Of a stretch of DNA of 64,000 bases, positions 1 to 8,949 are shown piece after piece. Source of the DNA: Thalassospira sp. MCCC 1A01428 (lineage in GTDB: Bacteria; Pseudomonadota; Alphaproteobacteria; Rhodospirillales; Thalassospiraceae); NCBI RefSeq assembly GCF_002115825.1, contig NZ_JFJZ01000005.1:124001-188000 (forward strand), in the 5' to 3' direction. The translations under genes and the position numbers were made by a program. The notes beneath the pieces were generated by a model, which did not search any database, was not told the DNA's origin, and saw only the letters and a program-made list of their open reading frames with translations. Within the stretch, counting starts at the first letter, position 1. Every line of letters begins with the position of its first letter.

Positions 1-731
1 CGCCCGGTCAAATGGGCCATCACCCGGCGGCGACTATCAACAGCGGGAATGGCGGCATTGCCCGACAGCGCCATACCCAGCGCCTCGGCCATGCTGGCCA
101 TACTTGATGCCGTGCCCATGGTGTTGCATGACCCCGGCGAACGCGACATCGCCATTTCGGCATCCAGGAAATCCTCGGTGCTGATTTTGCCTGCCTTGCG
201 GTCTTCGGACAATTGCCACAGCGAAGTGCCCGAACCAATATCCTGCCCGCGCCATTTGCCATTCAGCATCGGCCCGCCGGTTACAACAATGGCAGGAATA
301 TCAACACTGGATGCCCCCATCAGCAACGCCGGGGTGGTTTTATCGCAGCCCACCATCAGCACCACACCATCCAGCGGGGTTCCACGCAGGGCTTCTTCCA
401 CATCCATCGCGCACAGGTTACGGAACATCATGGCTGTGGGGCGCAACGTGCTTTCGCCAGGTGAAAACACCGGAAATTCCAGCGGCAGGCCGCCAGCTTC
501 GTAAATGCCGTGTTTGACCCGCTCGGCAAGGTCGCGCAAATGCGCGTTGCACGGGGTTAATTGCGACCAGGTATTACAAATACCAATCACCGGGCGGCCG
601 TCGAACAGGTCGGCAGGCAGGCCCTGGTTTTTCATCCAGCTGCGGTGATAGATATTATCCTTGCTCGTACCACCAAACCATCCTTGCGAGCGCAACGTGC
701 GCGGCCAGGCTGCGGGTTTAAAGCTGCTCAT
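1..731 (-). CDS. IlvD/Edd-family sugar-acid dehydratase, N-terminal part (cut by window edge)
   Basis: The first 243 residues of an IlvD/Edd dehydratase are present; the family is about 570-600 residues long, so the rest lies left of the window. These enzymes use an Fe-S cluster and Mg2+ to dehydrate aldonic acids (arabinonate, xylonate, gluconate) or dihydroxy acids to 2-keto acids. I see the conserved cysteines in GICNTW (C52), GCDKTTPA (C129, with K131 at the position of the modified lysine) and SPGSCNTMG (C202). The N-terminal SWMKNQG stretch resembles pentonate dehydratases more than biosynthetic IlvD. The start ATG has a good AGGAG site. It follows gguB in the same direction, so I infer it acts on an aldonate derived from the imported sugar. 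The exact substrate cannot be read from sequence. Confidence 0.85.
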   Translation of the reverse strand, partial: MSSFKPAAWPRTLRSQGWFGGTSKDNIYHRSWMKNQGLPADLFDGRPVIGICNTWSQLTPCNAHLRDLAERVKHGIYEAGGLPLEFPVFSPGESTLRPTAMMFRNLCAMDVEEALRGTPLDGVVLMVGCDKTTPALLMGASSVDIPAIVVTGGPMLNGKWRGQDIGSGTSLWQLSEDRKAGKISTEDFLDAEMAMSRSPGSCNTMGTASSMASMAEALGMALSGNAAIPAVDSRRRVMAHLTG

Positions 732-781
732 GCCCGGTCTCCTGAGTTTATGTTAAACGCGCTGTTTTCATCGCGCGCGCC

Positions 782-802
782 CCGGGCGCAAAACGCGCCC
801 GG
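782..802 (-). other. Hairpin between gguB and the dehydratase gene
   Basis: Perfect 8-bp inverted repeat CCGGGCGC-AAAAC-GCGCCCGG in the 177-bp gap between the permease stop and the dehydratase start. It has no T-run on the minus strand, so it is more likely an RNA processing or stability element, or a weak attenuator, than a full terminator. Confidence 0.5.
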
Positions 803-908
803 ATAGATATTCAAACGGTGCAAAGACACAGGGCTGCAAAAACGAAATGTGCTTTCACATATCGACATCGCCCCGGTTTCCGGTCCGTTTTGTTGTTTGG
901 TCAATTCT

Positions 909-2093
909 TTAGGCCTTGTTTTTGTTATAGACATCGAAAATCACGGCGGCGAGCAACACCAGGCCTTTAATCACCTGTTGCCAGTCAATCCCGACACCAA
1001 CAATCGACATCCCGTTATTCATAACGCCCATGATCAGGGCGCCAACGACAGCGCCGATAATTTTACCAACGCCACCAGACATGGACGCGCCACCGATAAA
1101 GACGGCTGCGATCACGTCAAGTTCAAAGGCAATCCCGGCTTTCGGGGTTGCGGTATTCAAACGGGCGGCAAAAACCAGCCCGGCCAATGCGGCCAGCATA
1201 CCCATATTGGCAAAGGTCAAAAATGCCAGTTTGCGGGTATTGATGCCCGAAAGCAGGGCGGCCTTTTCATTGCCCCCCATCGCATAAATGCGACGACCAA
1301 TTGTTGTGCTATTGGTAACAAAGGTAAAAATCGCAATCAGCAAGGCCATGACGATTAGCACATTAGGCAGGCCACGATAGGTCGAAAGCAGATAGGCGAT
1401 ATACAAAATCGCAAAACCGGCAAGCGCATGTTTGGCGGCAAAAAAGGCCATTGGCTCTTCTACAACGGCAAACCGCGCCTGTTTTGCCCGCGACCGCAAA
1501 CCAAGGGCCGGCAGCAAAAGCGCAACGAGAACACCCAGCGTCATGGAAAAAACGTTAAACCGGCCGTCGATCAACCCGCCCATAAGGTCGGGAATGAAAC
1601 CCGATGACATTAACTGAAAGTTTGACGGAAATGGCCCCACAGATGCGCCGCCCAGCAGGGCCAGCGTCAAACCGCGAAAAACCAGCATCCCGGCCAGGGT
1701 CACGATAAAGGATGGAATGCGCCAATAGGCCACCCAATAGCCCTGGGCACAGCCAATCAAACCGCCAACAACCAGACAAACCGGAATGACCACAAATGTC
1801 GGCAAATCCCACTGAACGGCCATAACTGCCGCCAATGCGCCAATAAAGCCAACAACAGAGCCCACCGAAAGATCGATATTACCGCCCACAATAACAAGCA
1901 ACATGCCGACAGCCATGATGATGACATAGCTGTTTTGCAGGAAAAGGTTGGTCAGATTGACCGGCTTCATCAACACGCCATCGGTCAAATACTGAAAAAA
2001 CGCCATGATCGCAATCAGGGCCAGAACCATGCCATATTCACGCATATGGGTGCGCAGGTAGTAGCTGATATTTTTGCTTGAAGTATCACTCAT
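909..2093 (-). CDS. gguB: Multiple-monosaccharide ABC transporter permease
   Basis: A 394-residue inner-membrane permease of the ribose/xylose/galactose class (BPD_transp_2), close to Agrobacterium GguB/MmsB. It forms the channel through which ChvE-delivered sugars enter. About ten hydrophobic segments are visible. The family motif GGNIDLSVGSVVGF near residue 70 and a second GGASMSGGVGKIIGA motif near residue 335 are both intact. The ATG has a GTGAGGACAGACC leader, and the gene begins 10 bp after the ATPase stop, so the two are co-transcribed and probably translationally coupled. The length is normal for the family (about 390-400). The assignment rests on the chvE-gguA-gguB order and on sequence recalled from the family. 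Confidence 0.92.
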   Translation of the reverse strand: MSDTSSKNISYYLRTHMREYGMVLALIAIMAFFQYLTDGVLMKPVNLTNLFLQNSYVIIMAVGMLLVIVGGNIDLSVGSVVGFIGALAAVMAVQWDLPTFVVIPVCLVVGGLIGCAQGYWVAYWRIPSFIVTLAGMLVFRGLTLALLGGASVGPFPSNFQLMSSGFIPDLMGGLIDGRFNVFSMTLGVLVALLLPALGLRSRAKQARFAVVEEPMAFFAAKHALAGFAILYIAYLLSTYRGLPNVLIVMALLIAIFTFVTNSTTIGRRIYAMGGNEKAALLSGINTRKLAFLTFANMGMLAALAGLVFAARLNTATPKAGIAFELDVIAAVFIGGASMSGGVGKIIGAVVGALIMGVMNNGMSIVGVGIDWQQVIKGLVLLAAVIFDVYNKNKA

Positions 2094-2103
2094 TGGTCTG
2101 TCC

Positions 2104-3624
2104 TCACCCCTTCAGGATCATGTGCATGATCTTTTCCTGGCTGGCATCGCTTGCGGCCAGCTGCCCTTTGATTTCGCCCTCATTCATCACATAAATGCGG
2201 TCGCACATTCCCAGAAGTTCCGGCATCTCCGACGAGATCATAATGACCCCTTTGCCATCGGCTGCCAGCTGATTGATAATTGAATAAATCTCGTATTTGG
2301 CACCCACATCAATGCCGCGGGTTGGCTCGTCCAGGATCAATACTTCCGGCCCGGCAAACAGCCATTTGGACAACACAACCTTTTGCTGGTTACCACCCGA
2401 AAGGTTAACCACCTTCTGGCCGACATTGGGTGTGCGAATATTGATCTTCTGGCGGTATTCCTCGGCGACACCCCGTTCGGCCCCGTCGTTTAAGACCCCG
2501 CGTTCCGAAACACCGGGCAGGTTGGCCAGCGTAATGTTGGTGGTAATACTTTCGTCAAGGATCAGCCCCATTTCCTTGCGATCCTCGGTCACATAGGCAA
2601 GTCCCGAGGCAATGGCACGCTGCACGGTGGAAACATCCACCGGTTTGCCATGCATCAAAACCTCGCCGCTGATATTATGGCCATATGACTTGCCAAAAAT
2701 GCTCATGGCAAGTTCGGTGCGTCCGGCTCCCATCAAACCGGCAATACCAACCACCTCGCCGGCGGCCACATCAATATTAACATCCTTGATCAGCTTTTGG
2801 GTGGGATGCAGCGGGTGATAACAGGTCCAGTTGCGCACTTCCATCATGGTTGCGCCAATATTGGGGATCCGTTCAGGATAGCGATGCGCCATATCACGCC
2901 CGACCATATCCTTGACAATATCATCCTCGCTGATCTGCCCATCAAGACAATCCAGCGTCGAAACGGCCCTGCCATCCCGAATAACCGTAATCCGGTCGGC
3001 AACACGGCTGATTTCATTTAACTTGTGCGAAATCAGGATCGAGGTAATGCCCTGATTGCGAAACTCGATCAGCAGATCCAGCAATTTCTGGCTATCATTT
3101 TCCTGCAAACTTGACGTTGGTTCGTCCAGAATAAGAAGTTTGACTTCCTTGGACAGAGCCTTGGCTATTTCCACCAGTTGCTGTTTGCCGACCCCAATAT
3201 TGGTCACCAGCGTATTGGGGGCCTCGCGCAGGCCAACCTTGCCCAAAAGCTCGGTTGTGCGGGCAAAGGTCTTGGGCCAGTTAATCACCCCGTTTTCAGA
3301 AAGCTCGTTGCCCAGAAAAATATTTTCGGCAATCGATAGTAACGGCACCAGGGCCAGCTCCTGATGGATGATGATAATGCCGCGCGCTTCGCTATCGCGA
3401 ATATCCCTGAATGACTGAATGTTGTCATCAAACAGAATGTCGCCTTCATAGGTTCCATGCGGATAAACCCCGCTAAGAACCTTCATCAATGTTGATTTTC
3501 CAGCGCCATTTTCGCCGCACAGGGCATGAATTTCGCCCCGTCGTACTTTAAGGTTAACATCATCAAGCGCCTTCACACCGGGGAAAGTCTTGGTGATATT
3601 GCGCATCTCCAGGATGGTATCCAT
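2104..3624 (-). CDS. gguA: Multiple-monosaccharide ABC transporter ATP-binding protein
   Basis: A 506-residue double-ATPase of the sugar importer class (RbsA/XylG/MmsA type). The first nucleotide-binding domain has Walker [10 protein letters not shown] (residues 38-46) and the Walker B stretch [11 protein letters not shown]. The second has the degenerate Walker [11 protein letters not shown] usual for this family, then signature [15 protein letters not shown] and [15 protein letters not shown] chose the ATG at 3624 because GGGAGGACCGG sits directly in front of it. The frame stays open 28 codons further upstream, but that extension is low-complexity and runs toward the terminator hairpin at 3745. 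It powers sugar import with GguB and ChvE. Confidence 0.93.
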   Translation of the reverse strand: MDTILEMRNITKTFPGVKALDDVNLKVRRGEIHALCGENGAGKSTLMKVLSGVYPHGTYEGDILFDDNIQSFRDIRDSEARGIIIIHQELALVPLLSIAENIFLGNELSENGVINWPKTFARTTELLGKVGLREAPNTLVTNIGVGKQQLVEIAKALSKEVKLLILDEPTSSLQENDSQKLLDLLIEFRNQGITSILISHKLNEISRVADRITVIRDGRAVSTLDCLDGQISEDDIVKDMVGRDMAHRYPERIPNIGATMMEVRNWTCYHPLHPTQKLIKDVNIDVAAGEVVGIAGLMGAGRTELAMSIFGKSYGHNISGEVLMHGKPVDVSTVQRAIASGLAYVTEDRKEMGLILDESITTNITLANLPGVSERGVLNDGAERGVAEEYRQKINIRTPNVGQKVVNLSGGNQQKVVLSKWLFAGPEVLILDEPTRGIDVGAKYEIYSIINQLAADGKGVIMISSEMPELLGMCDRIYVMNEGEIKGQLAASDASQEKIMHMILKG

Positions 3625-3739
3625 CCGGTCCTCCCGAATTCCGGCAGTTCTGCCGGCTCCCTTTTGCAAAACGGCCCGTCTGCCTTTCAACACCGGACCG
3701 ACCGCCACCTGGTTTGATCCGGCGGCTTTCGGCTTGGCA

Positions 3740-3770
3740 CAAAAACGGGCGGCGATGGTTCACCGCCCGT
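3740..3770 (-). terminator. Hairpin with T-run between chvE and gguA (attenuator)
   Basis: On the minus strand ACGGGCGG pairs with CCGCCCGT (8 bp, 10-nt loop) and is followed by TTTTT. It lies 25 bp after the chvE stop and about 120 bp before the gguA start. It should end most chvE transcripts and let a fraction through, giving more binding protein than membrane components, a known arrangement in ABC importer operons. Confidence 0.8.
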
Positions 3771-3794
3771 TTCGATTTTCATGCAAAACCGTGC

Positions 3795-4886
3795 TTATTT
3801 AACCTGATCAGCGGTATAATAACCCGACCCAATGATAATGCCTTCCCAGTTGGATTTATCGACCAGAACCGGTTCCAGCAAATAGGACGGAACAACCTTG
3901 ACGCCATTGTCATAGGTTTTGGTGTCGTTCACTGTCGGTTCCTTACCGGCCAGCACATCGTTCACCATGCTAACCGTCACACGGGCCAGTTCGCGGGTGT
4001 CTTTGAAAACGGTTGAATACTGTTCACCGGCAAGGATCGATTTGATCGACGGCAATTCGGCGTCCTGCCCGGTAACGATCGGCATTTTCATGTCGCCCGA
4101 ACCATAACCAACGCCCTTAAGCGAGGACAGAATACCAATTGACAACCCGTCATAGGGCGACAGCACACCATCGACCTTTTCGTCGGTGTAATAAGCCGAC
4201 AACAGGTTATCCATACGGGCCTGGGCAACCGCACCATCCCAACGCAGGGTACCAACCTTGTCCATGCCCATCTGGCCGGATTTAATAACAACAGTGCCAT
4301 TATCAATCAGCGGCTGCAAAACCGACATCGCGCCATTATAGAAGAAATAGGCATTGTTATCGTCCGGCGAACCACCAAACAATTCAACATTGTACGGGCC
4401 ATCGCCGCGTGACGCGAGGCCATCCATCAATGAAGATGCCTGAAGAACGCCAACCTTGAAATTATCAAACGTCGAATAATAATCGACATCGCCGCTATCG
4501 CGGATCAGGCGGTCATAGGCGAAAACCTTGATCCCGGCGGCCTTGGCATTTGCCAGGGCATTGGAAAGGGTTGATCCGTCAATGGCGGCAATCACCAGCA
4601 CATCAACGCCCTTCACAATCATGTTTTCAATCTGGGAAAGCTGATTGGGAATATCGTCTTCGGCATATTGAAGGTCGGTTTTATAACCGGCTTCTTCAAA
4701 CTGCTTGACCATCGAATCGCCATCCGAAATCCAGCGTGCAGAAGATTTGGTCGGCATGGCGATCCCGACATAGCCCTTGTCAGCAGCGTGGGCGGCACTC
4801 ATCCCGAAGCCACCCGGCATGGAGGGGGCAAAGGTCGCGGCCGCGCCAAAGGCAATGCCGGCCAATACAGCACTCAGACGTTTCAT
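3795..4886 (-). CDS. chvE: Periplasmic multiple-sugar-binding protein ChvE
   Basis: A 363-residue periplasmic binding protein. A signal peptide spans about residues 1-34 and ends in AHA before ADKGYVGI. The mature part is a type I sugar-binding fold, with [10 protein letters not shown] near the start, [14 protein letters not shown] near residue 95, [14 protein letters not shown] near 125 and IVTGQDAEL near 275. These match ChvE of Agrobacterium, which binds galactose, glucose, arabinose, xylose and related sugars. It is the first gene of the minus-strand operon and lies opposite gbpR, its usual LysR regulator. In Agrobacterium ChvE also works as a sugar sensor for chemotaxis and VirA; nothing in this window shows a similar sensory role here. 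Confidence 0.94.
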   Translation of the reverse strand: MKRLSAVLAGIAFGAAATFAPSMPGGFGMSAAHAADKGYVGIAMPTKSSARWISDGDSMVKQFEEAGYKTDLQYAEDDIPNQLSQIENMIVKGVDVLVIAAIDGSTLSNALANAKAAGIKVFAYDRLIRDSGDVDYYSTFDNFKVGVLQASSLMDGLASRGDGPYNVELFGGSPDDNNAYFFYNGAMSVLQPLIDNGTVVIKSGQMGMDKVGTLRWDGAVAQARMDNLLSAYYTDEKVDGVLSPYDGLSIGILSSLKGVGYGSGDMKMPIVTGQDAELPSIKSILAGEQYSTVFKDTRELARVTVSMVNDVLAGKEPTVNDTKTYDNGVKVVPSYLLEPVLVDKSNWEGIIIGSGYYTADQVK

Positions 4887-5064
4887 TATATTTTCTCCCT
4901 AATGACACAACAATTTCCGGCATTTGCCTGTTTGGTTAAGGCACCGGGTGCCCGTCCTTGCTGTGTGGCGTTATTTTACGTAGCGACTGCCATTTTTTAA
5001 TGACGCCGACGGCGCAATATTCCGTTGCTTCGCCATAACATTCAAATAATGAAAACTGAACATT

Positions 5065-5084
5065 GCATATCAAAAACGATATGC
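5065..5084. promoter_or_regulatory. Candidate GbpR operator (palindrome in chvE-gbpR gap)
   Basis: A perfect 7-bp inverted repeat GCATATC-N6-GATATGC in the 243-bp gap between the divergent chvE and gbpR genes, 46 bp from the gbpR start. It contains the T-N11-A pattern typical of LysR regulators (T at 5070, A at 5082 within the arms). The position allows autorepression of gbpR and control of chvE. No binding data are available. Confidence 0.6.
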
Positions 5085-5129
5085 TATTAAAATCAATATC
5101 CGAAACGCGTTAACAGTAGCAGCTGCTTT

Positions 5130-6116
5130 ATGGTTCAGACTTCCCCGCCCAGCATTATGACACCGGCACAAACCCTGTTAACAGGGTCGGGAAACCTGTT
5201 TAAGCGCGGGTTAAAAATCAGCCATTTACGCATGATTGTTGCCATGGAAGAAACCGGCCAGATCAGCCTGGCCGCCACCATGTTAAAAACATCGCAACCT
5301 GCCGCGTCGCGGTTATTATCGGAAATGGAAGATATGCTGGGAACCCGCCTGTGCGAACGTGGCGCACGCGGAGTAGAAATGAGCAATGCTGGCCGGGCAC
5401 TGGCCCAGCGCGCACGCACCATGCTTATTGAAATGCGCGAAGCCGAACGCGAAATTGAAGATATTAAAAACGGTGGCGGCACGGTATTTATCGGCGCGGT
5501 TACCGCCGCCGCCGTTGACCTGGTGGTGCCTGTAGTTCGCGATATTCAGTCGCACAATGCAAGGTTCGAGGCGCAGGTTGCAATTGGCCCGTCCCACGTC
5601 CTGATCAAAAGCCTGCTGGCGGGGGAATATGACTTTATCATTGGCCGGGTGCCACAGGATGTGGACCCGCGCCTGTTTCATATTCGCCAGATCCGCAGCG
5701 AAAAAATCCGCCTTCTGGTGCGTAACGGGCATCCGCTATTGGCGCATAACCCGGTTACAATGGCCCAACTGGCGCAATATGAATGGATATTGCCACCACC
5801 GGGAAACCTGATGCGGCGTACAATCGAGGATGTTTTTATCGCCCAAAACCTGCCGTTACCGCGCTCAGGGTTAAACACTGCATCTTTGCTGGTAACCCTT
5901 GCATCCATCAGCGACAGCGACGCCGTTGCCCCGATGGCCGAAGAAGTAACCACATTGCTCACACGGGGGGGCGCAATTGCCGAATTACCCCTGACCGAAG
6001 CAATCGAAATCAAACCCTATAGCCTGCTAACCGCAGCCGGGCATCGCCTGTCGCCATCAGCACAGTTGATATCGGATCATATTCTGGCGCGAATTGACGG
6101 TCCCGACGGCGTGTAA
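5130..6116 (+). CDS. gbpR: LysR-family regulator of the sugar operon (GbpR type)
   Basis: A 328-residue LysR-type regulator. The winged HTH is at about residues 32-90 (LAATMLKTSQPAASRLLSEM is the recognition region), followed by a periplasmic-binding-like effector domain. Divergent orientation from chvE and overall similarity fit GbpR, the galactose-binding-protein regulator that activates chvE-gguAB when sugar is present. The N-terminus has about 30 residues before the HTH; an in-frame ATG at 5157 is an alternative start, and neither start has a strong ribosome-binding site. The name rests on context; LysR proteins are otherwise hard to separate by eye. Confidence 0.85.
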   Translation: MVQTSPPSIMTPAQTLLTGSGNLFKRGLKISHLRMIVAMEETGQISLAATMLKTSQPAASRLLSEMEDMLGTRLCERGARGVEMSNAGRALAQRARTMLIEMREAEREIEDIKNGGGTVFIGAVTAAAVDLVVPVVRDIQSHNARFEAQVAIGPSHVLIKSLLAGEYDFIIGRVPQDVDPRLFHIRQIRSEKIRLLVRNGHPLLAHNPVTMAQLAQYEWILPPPGNLMRRTIEDVFIAQNLPLPRSGLNTASLLVTLASISDSDAVAPMAEEVTTLLTRGGAIAELPLTEAIEIKPYSLLTAAGHRLSPSAQLISDHILARIDGPDGV

Positions 6117-6154
6117 ACCACCCGCCCGTGCAACACGCCCTGTCAAAAGGGTCA

Positions 6155-6592
6155 TTAGCGCCCCAGTCGCATATGTAAAATCGGAAACGGGTTACCTTCA
6201 CCGTCATTTTCGGAACGGGCAAAGTCAACGAACCCCAGGTGACGATAAAAACCGGCGGCATCGGGGTTTTGTTCGTTCACATCGACATCGGTAATATTAT
6301 GCCGTGATATGGCATATTCGACCAAAGCCCGGCCAATGCCCTGCCCCATCCATTGCGGGTCCACAAAAAGCATTTCAATGCGCCCTTCCGCAATGCCGAT
6401 AAATCCGGTAATATTACCATTCTCATCCTCCGCACAATACAGGTCAACCGCGTCAAAATACTGATCGTGGATCATCACGCGCAGGCGGACGATATCGTCT
6501 TCGTCCAAAAATCCGTGCGTGGCCCGCACCGAACTTTCCCATAACCTGATCAGGCGGCTTGGGTCCGCCAAACCGGGTTTTGCAATCAGCAT
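6155..6592 (-). CDS. GNAT acetyltransferase, YjaB-like
   Basis: A 145-residue single-domain GNAT N-acetyltransferase. The acetyl-CoA motif is visible as VDPQWMGQGIGRALVEYA (residues about 76-93), and the C-terminal DVNEQNPDAAGFYRHLGF segment is typical. The start (LIRLWESSVRATHGFL) and end match E. coli YjaB closely as I remember it; YjaB has been described as a lysine acetyltransferase. The target here is unknown. It converges with gbpR, leaving 38 bp between stops, and is monocistronic as far as I can see. Confidence 0.85.
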   Translation of the reverse strand: MLIAKPGLADPSRLIRLWESSVRATHGFLDEDDIVRLRVMIHDQYFDAVDLYCAEDENGNITGFIGIAEGRIEMLFVDPQWMGQGIGRALVEYAISRHNITDVDVNEQNPDAAGFYRHLGFVDFARSENDGEGNPFPILHMRLGR

Positions 6593-6739
6593 ATTGACAG
6601 CCTTTGTCCTTGCGATTAATGCCCGGCCTCTCTTTACATGCCGGGTTTCGCCTTCTCAATAAAATCCTTTGTTTACGCCATCAGCTTGCCGCAAAGCGCC
6701 GCCATATGGTGCCGCCTTGAGCAGGGAATACGAATATCA

Positions 6740-7294
6740 ATGCAGTTGCCTTATCCATCGAACCTTATTGTCATCACAGGTGGCCCCGGTGCGGGCAAAA
6801 CCACACTGATCAATCACTTAAATGACCTTGGCTATGAAACCAGCCGGGAGGTAGCCCGAAACGTTATCGAAAACCAGCAGGAACGCGGCGGCAATGCCCT
6901 GCCGTGGGAAGACAATGAAGCCTATAGCGGCCTTATGATGCGCGGATCTATCCGCGCATGGCAGGACGGCATGGAGCAAGACCCGCTAAGCGTGTTTTTT
7001 GACCGTGGCCTGCCCGATACATTGGCCCATCGCCGTTTATCCAAACTGCCCGATGACCCGACCCTGATGCGGGCGATTGAAACCTATCGCTACCGGCGCA
7101 CGGTTTTCATCCTGCCGCCCTGGGCTGAAATTTATCAAACCGACACTGCACGCACACAAAACTTCAGCGAAGCCGTCAGAACCTATGTGGTTCTGTATCG
7201 CACCTATCTTGAATGCGGCTACGACCCCATCGAAATACGCAAAGGCCCGGTCGAACAACGGGCCGCGCAAATACTATCGCGGTTAAAACTGTGA
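6740..7294 (+). CDS. P-loop AAA family ATPase (AAA_28 type)
   Basis: A 184-residue small P-loop protein starting at ATG 6740, directly before the nucleotide-binding segment. The Walker A motif GGPGAGKTT is at about residues 13-21, followed by LNDLGYETSREVAR, a conserved AAA_28 signature. A likely Walker B or lid segment is VFFDRGLPDTLA. The frame is open upstream to 6638, but those residues look non-coding. The family resembles nucleoside or nucleotide kinases and often sits beside phosphoryl-transfer genes; no substrate is established. It precedes the nuclease gene by 33 bp in the same direction, so the two are probably co-transcribed up to the terminator at 7794. Confidence 0.8.
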   Translation: MQLPYPSNLIVITGGPGAGKTTLINHLNDLGYETSREVARNVIENQQERGGNALPWEDNEAYSGLMMRGSIRAWQDGMEQDPLSVFFDRGLPDTLAHRRLSKLPDDPTLMRAIETYRYRRTVFILPPWAEIYQTDTARTQNFSEAVRTYVVLYRTYLECGYDPIEIRKGPVEQRAAQILSRLKL

Positions 7295-7327
7295 TTAAAA
7301 AACAACAAAACAGAATACGAGCAAACA

Positions 7328-7780
7328 ATGCCTGCATCTTTCTATCGTCCTGCCGTTACGGCGGCCCTTGTGGCGGGCTGCCTGATACCCGCGACGACAC
7401 ATGCCACCTGTTACGATTGGCCCTTGCGTGAACGCGGCGGCGAATATGCCTATGACGGCGATACAATTTATGTGCTAATCCCCGGTTTACCGCACGAAAT
7501 TGCCAAAATGTCGGTGCGCGTACGCGGGGTGGATACCCCCGAAATTCGCGGTAAATGCCCAATGGAAAAAGAACTGGCCAACAAGGCACGCGATTATGCA
7601 CGGCACAGCCTGAAACAGGCGCAAAAGGTCGAATTTTGCGAACCTGAATGGGGCCGCTATGGCGGGCGTGTCGTGGCATCGGTGCGCATTGATGGCCGCG
7701 CGCTGGATCAGGAATTAATCAATAATGGCCTTGCACGCGCCTATGATGGCAAAACAAAACGTGCACCATGGTGTGGTTAA
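7328..7780 (+). CDS. Secreted staphylococcal-nuclease-like (thermonuclease) protein
   Basis: A 150-residue protein with an N-terminal signal segment (residues 1 to about 26, ending THA) and a compact SNase/OB-fold domain. Catalytic positions are visible: YDGDTI (metal Asp), RVRGVDTPEI (Arg, Asp and Glu equivalent to R35, D40, E43 of the staphylococcal enzyme) and WGRYGGRVVA (second Arg). Four cysteines in the mature part suggest disulfides and export. It probably degrades extracellular or periplasmic nucleic acid. It ends 14 bp before a strong terminator. Confidence 0.87.
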   Translation: MPASFYRPAVTAALVAGCLIPATTHATCYDWPLRERGGEYAYDGDTIYVLIPGLPHEIAKMSVRVRGVDTPEIRGKCPMEKELANKARDYARHSLKQAQKVEFCEPEWGRYGGRVVASVRIDGRALDQELINNGLARAYDGKTKRAPWCG

Positions 7781-7793
7781 TTGCCCCCATAAC

Positions 7794-7824
7794 AAAACCG
7801 GCGGCATTCCCTGCCGCCGGTTTT
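7794..7824. terminator. Bidirectional terminator
   Basis: Perfect 13-bp stem, AAAACCGGCGGCA pairing with TGCCGCCGGTTTT around a 5-nt loop, with A and T runs on both sides. It lies between the convergent nuclease gene and the HAD phosphatase gene and serves both. Confidence 0.9.
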
Positions 7825-7846
7825 GCATCATGCTTAAAATATCAAG

Positions 7847-8341
7847 TCAGAAATTACCCGGCGCGCATTGCAAACAGGTCAGCCCGAGATCGCGCCATTT
7901 ATCGACTACGGATTGCCGGTCATCCACCACCAGCCACGGGGCAAAGCCATCGGCACGGATTTGCTGCAACAAATCTTCCTTAACATCCTCGTCACTGCGA
8001 TGATCAGCGTCGACCGGACGCAAATAAACCCCGTCAAACGGAATTTCATGCGCCTTTAGCCACGCTTCGGTTCGATCCCGCCAGCCTTCGGGGCGGCCAG
8101 TACAAATGACAATCGCCTGTCCGGTGCCATGCAAAATGCGCAACAGCCGTTCAATATCGGCCACCGGCGCGGTCACATCCATCGCGTCAAAAAATGCGTC
8201 CCAATATTTAACCGGGCCATGCACCAGATGGCCAAGGGCATCGGCATCGAATTCGGCCAGTGTGCCGTCTACATCAAAAACCACCGCCGGGCGTGGCTGA
8301 CTGGCAGTTCCTGGCATCAGCGCATCGTTTTCAAAGGTCAT
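7847..8341 (-). CDS. HAD phosphatase, stand-alone T4 polynucleotide-kinase-type 3'-phosphatase domain
   Basis: A 164-residue HAD-superfamily protein. Motif I is VVFDVDGTLAEF (D23, D25), the nucleophile and acid/base. The sections YLRPVDADHRSDEDVK and LVVDDRQSVVDKWRDLGL, ending CAPGNF, match the C-terminal phosphatase domain of phage T4 polynucleotide kinase-phosphatase, which removes 3'-phosphates from nucleic acids or nucleotides. No kinase domain is fused. It is the last gene of a six-gene minus-strand operon and overlaps the histidine phosphatase stop by four bases (ATGA), so it is translationally coupled. The natural substrate may be a small phosphoester rather than RNA or DNA ends. Confidence 0.85.
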   Translation of the reverse strand: MTFENDALMPGTASQPRPAVVFDVDGTLAEFDADALGHLVHGPVKYWDAFFDAMDVTAPVADIERLLRILHGTGQAIVICTGRPEGWRDRTEAWLKAHEIPFDGVYLRPVDADHRSDEDVKEDLLQQIRADGFAPWLVVDDRQSVVDKWRDLGLTCLQCAPGNF

Positions 8342-8940
8342 TCCATATCCTGTCTGGCGGCATTTGCCTGTTCTGATAAAATCTTATAGGTCCAGCGACC
8401 ATCTTGCGGCGTGAACAAAACCGGCGTCGCATTCATGATACGCGGGCCATCGGCATCAAACCCGGTTAAATGTAAAATACAGCGCATCACCCCGGAATGA
8501 CCGACAATTACGGTTAAGCCTTGCGCATCATCATGCCCGGCAAGGGCAATTTTCAACGCCTCACACACCCGTTTACACATATCGTTAAACGGCTCGCCAT
8601 TTGGAGGGGTTTCAAAACGCGGGCATATTTCAGTAACCGGCCGTCCCTCCAGGTCGCCCCAATGGCGTTCACGCAAGCCACTCAGGATTTCCGCCTGATG
8701 GCCGGGCACGGCAAGGGCGGCAGTACGCTGCGCCCGTGACTGGGTGCTGGCATATACGGCCCGCCATTTATGCTGCGCCATCACGGGGGCCACGGAACGT
8801 GCCTGTTCCTCGCCTGTAGCATTTAACGGCACGTCGGTCGATCCGGCAATAATGCCGGTGCGATTGGCTTCGGTTTCGCCGTGGCGCATAAAAACAAACG
8901 GCACTGTGGGCATGTCATAGTGCCAATAAGGAAAAATCAT
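8338..8940 (-). CDS. Histidine phosphatase family protein
   Basis: A 200-residue phosphoglycerate-mutase-like phosphatase. The catalytic motif FMRHGETEANR is at residues 17-27 (His20), the second-histidine motif VIVGHSGVMRCIL is near residue 145, and the proton-donor region RERHWGDLEGR is near residue 90. Such proteins hydrolyse phosphomonoesters (sugar phosphates, nucleotides, phosphorylated cofactors). A shorter start at Met10 is possible. It follows the MBL-fold hydrolase gene by 9 bp and overlaps the HAD gene, which places three phosphoesterase-like proteins consecutively behind an ABC importer. Confidence 0.87.
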   Translation of the reverse strand: MIFPYWHYDMPTVPFVFMRHGETEANRTGIIAGSTDVPLNATGEEQARSVAPVMAQHKWRAVYASTQSRAQRTAALAVPGHQAEILSGLRERHWGDLEGRPVTEICPRFETPPNGEPFNDMCKRVCEALKIALAGHDDAQGLTVIVGHSGVMRCILHLTGFDADGPRIMNATPVLFTPQDGRWTYKILSEQANAARQDME

Positions 8941-8949
8941 GTGAAAACC

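Noticed and set aside
909-1358. 169-codon frame on the plus strand within gguB
   Set aside because: Antisense to a conserved permease; no ribosome-binding site or motif.
3625-3708. 28-residue N-terminal extension of gguA
   Set aside because: The extension is low-complexity, and GGGAGGACCGG before the ATG at 3624 defines the family-typical start.
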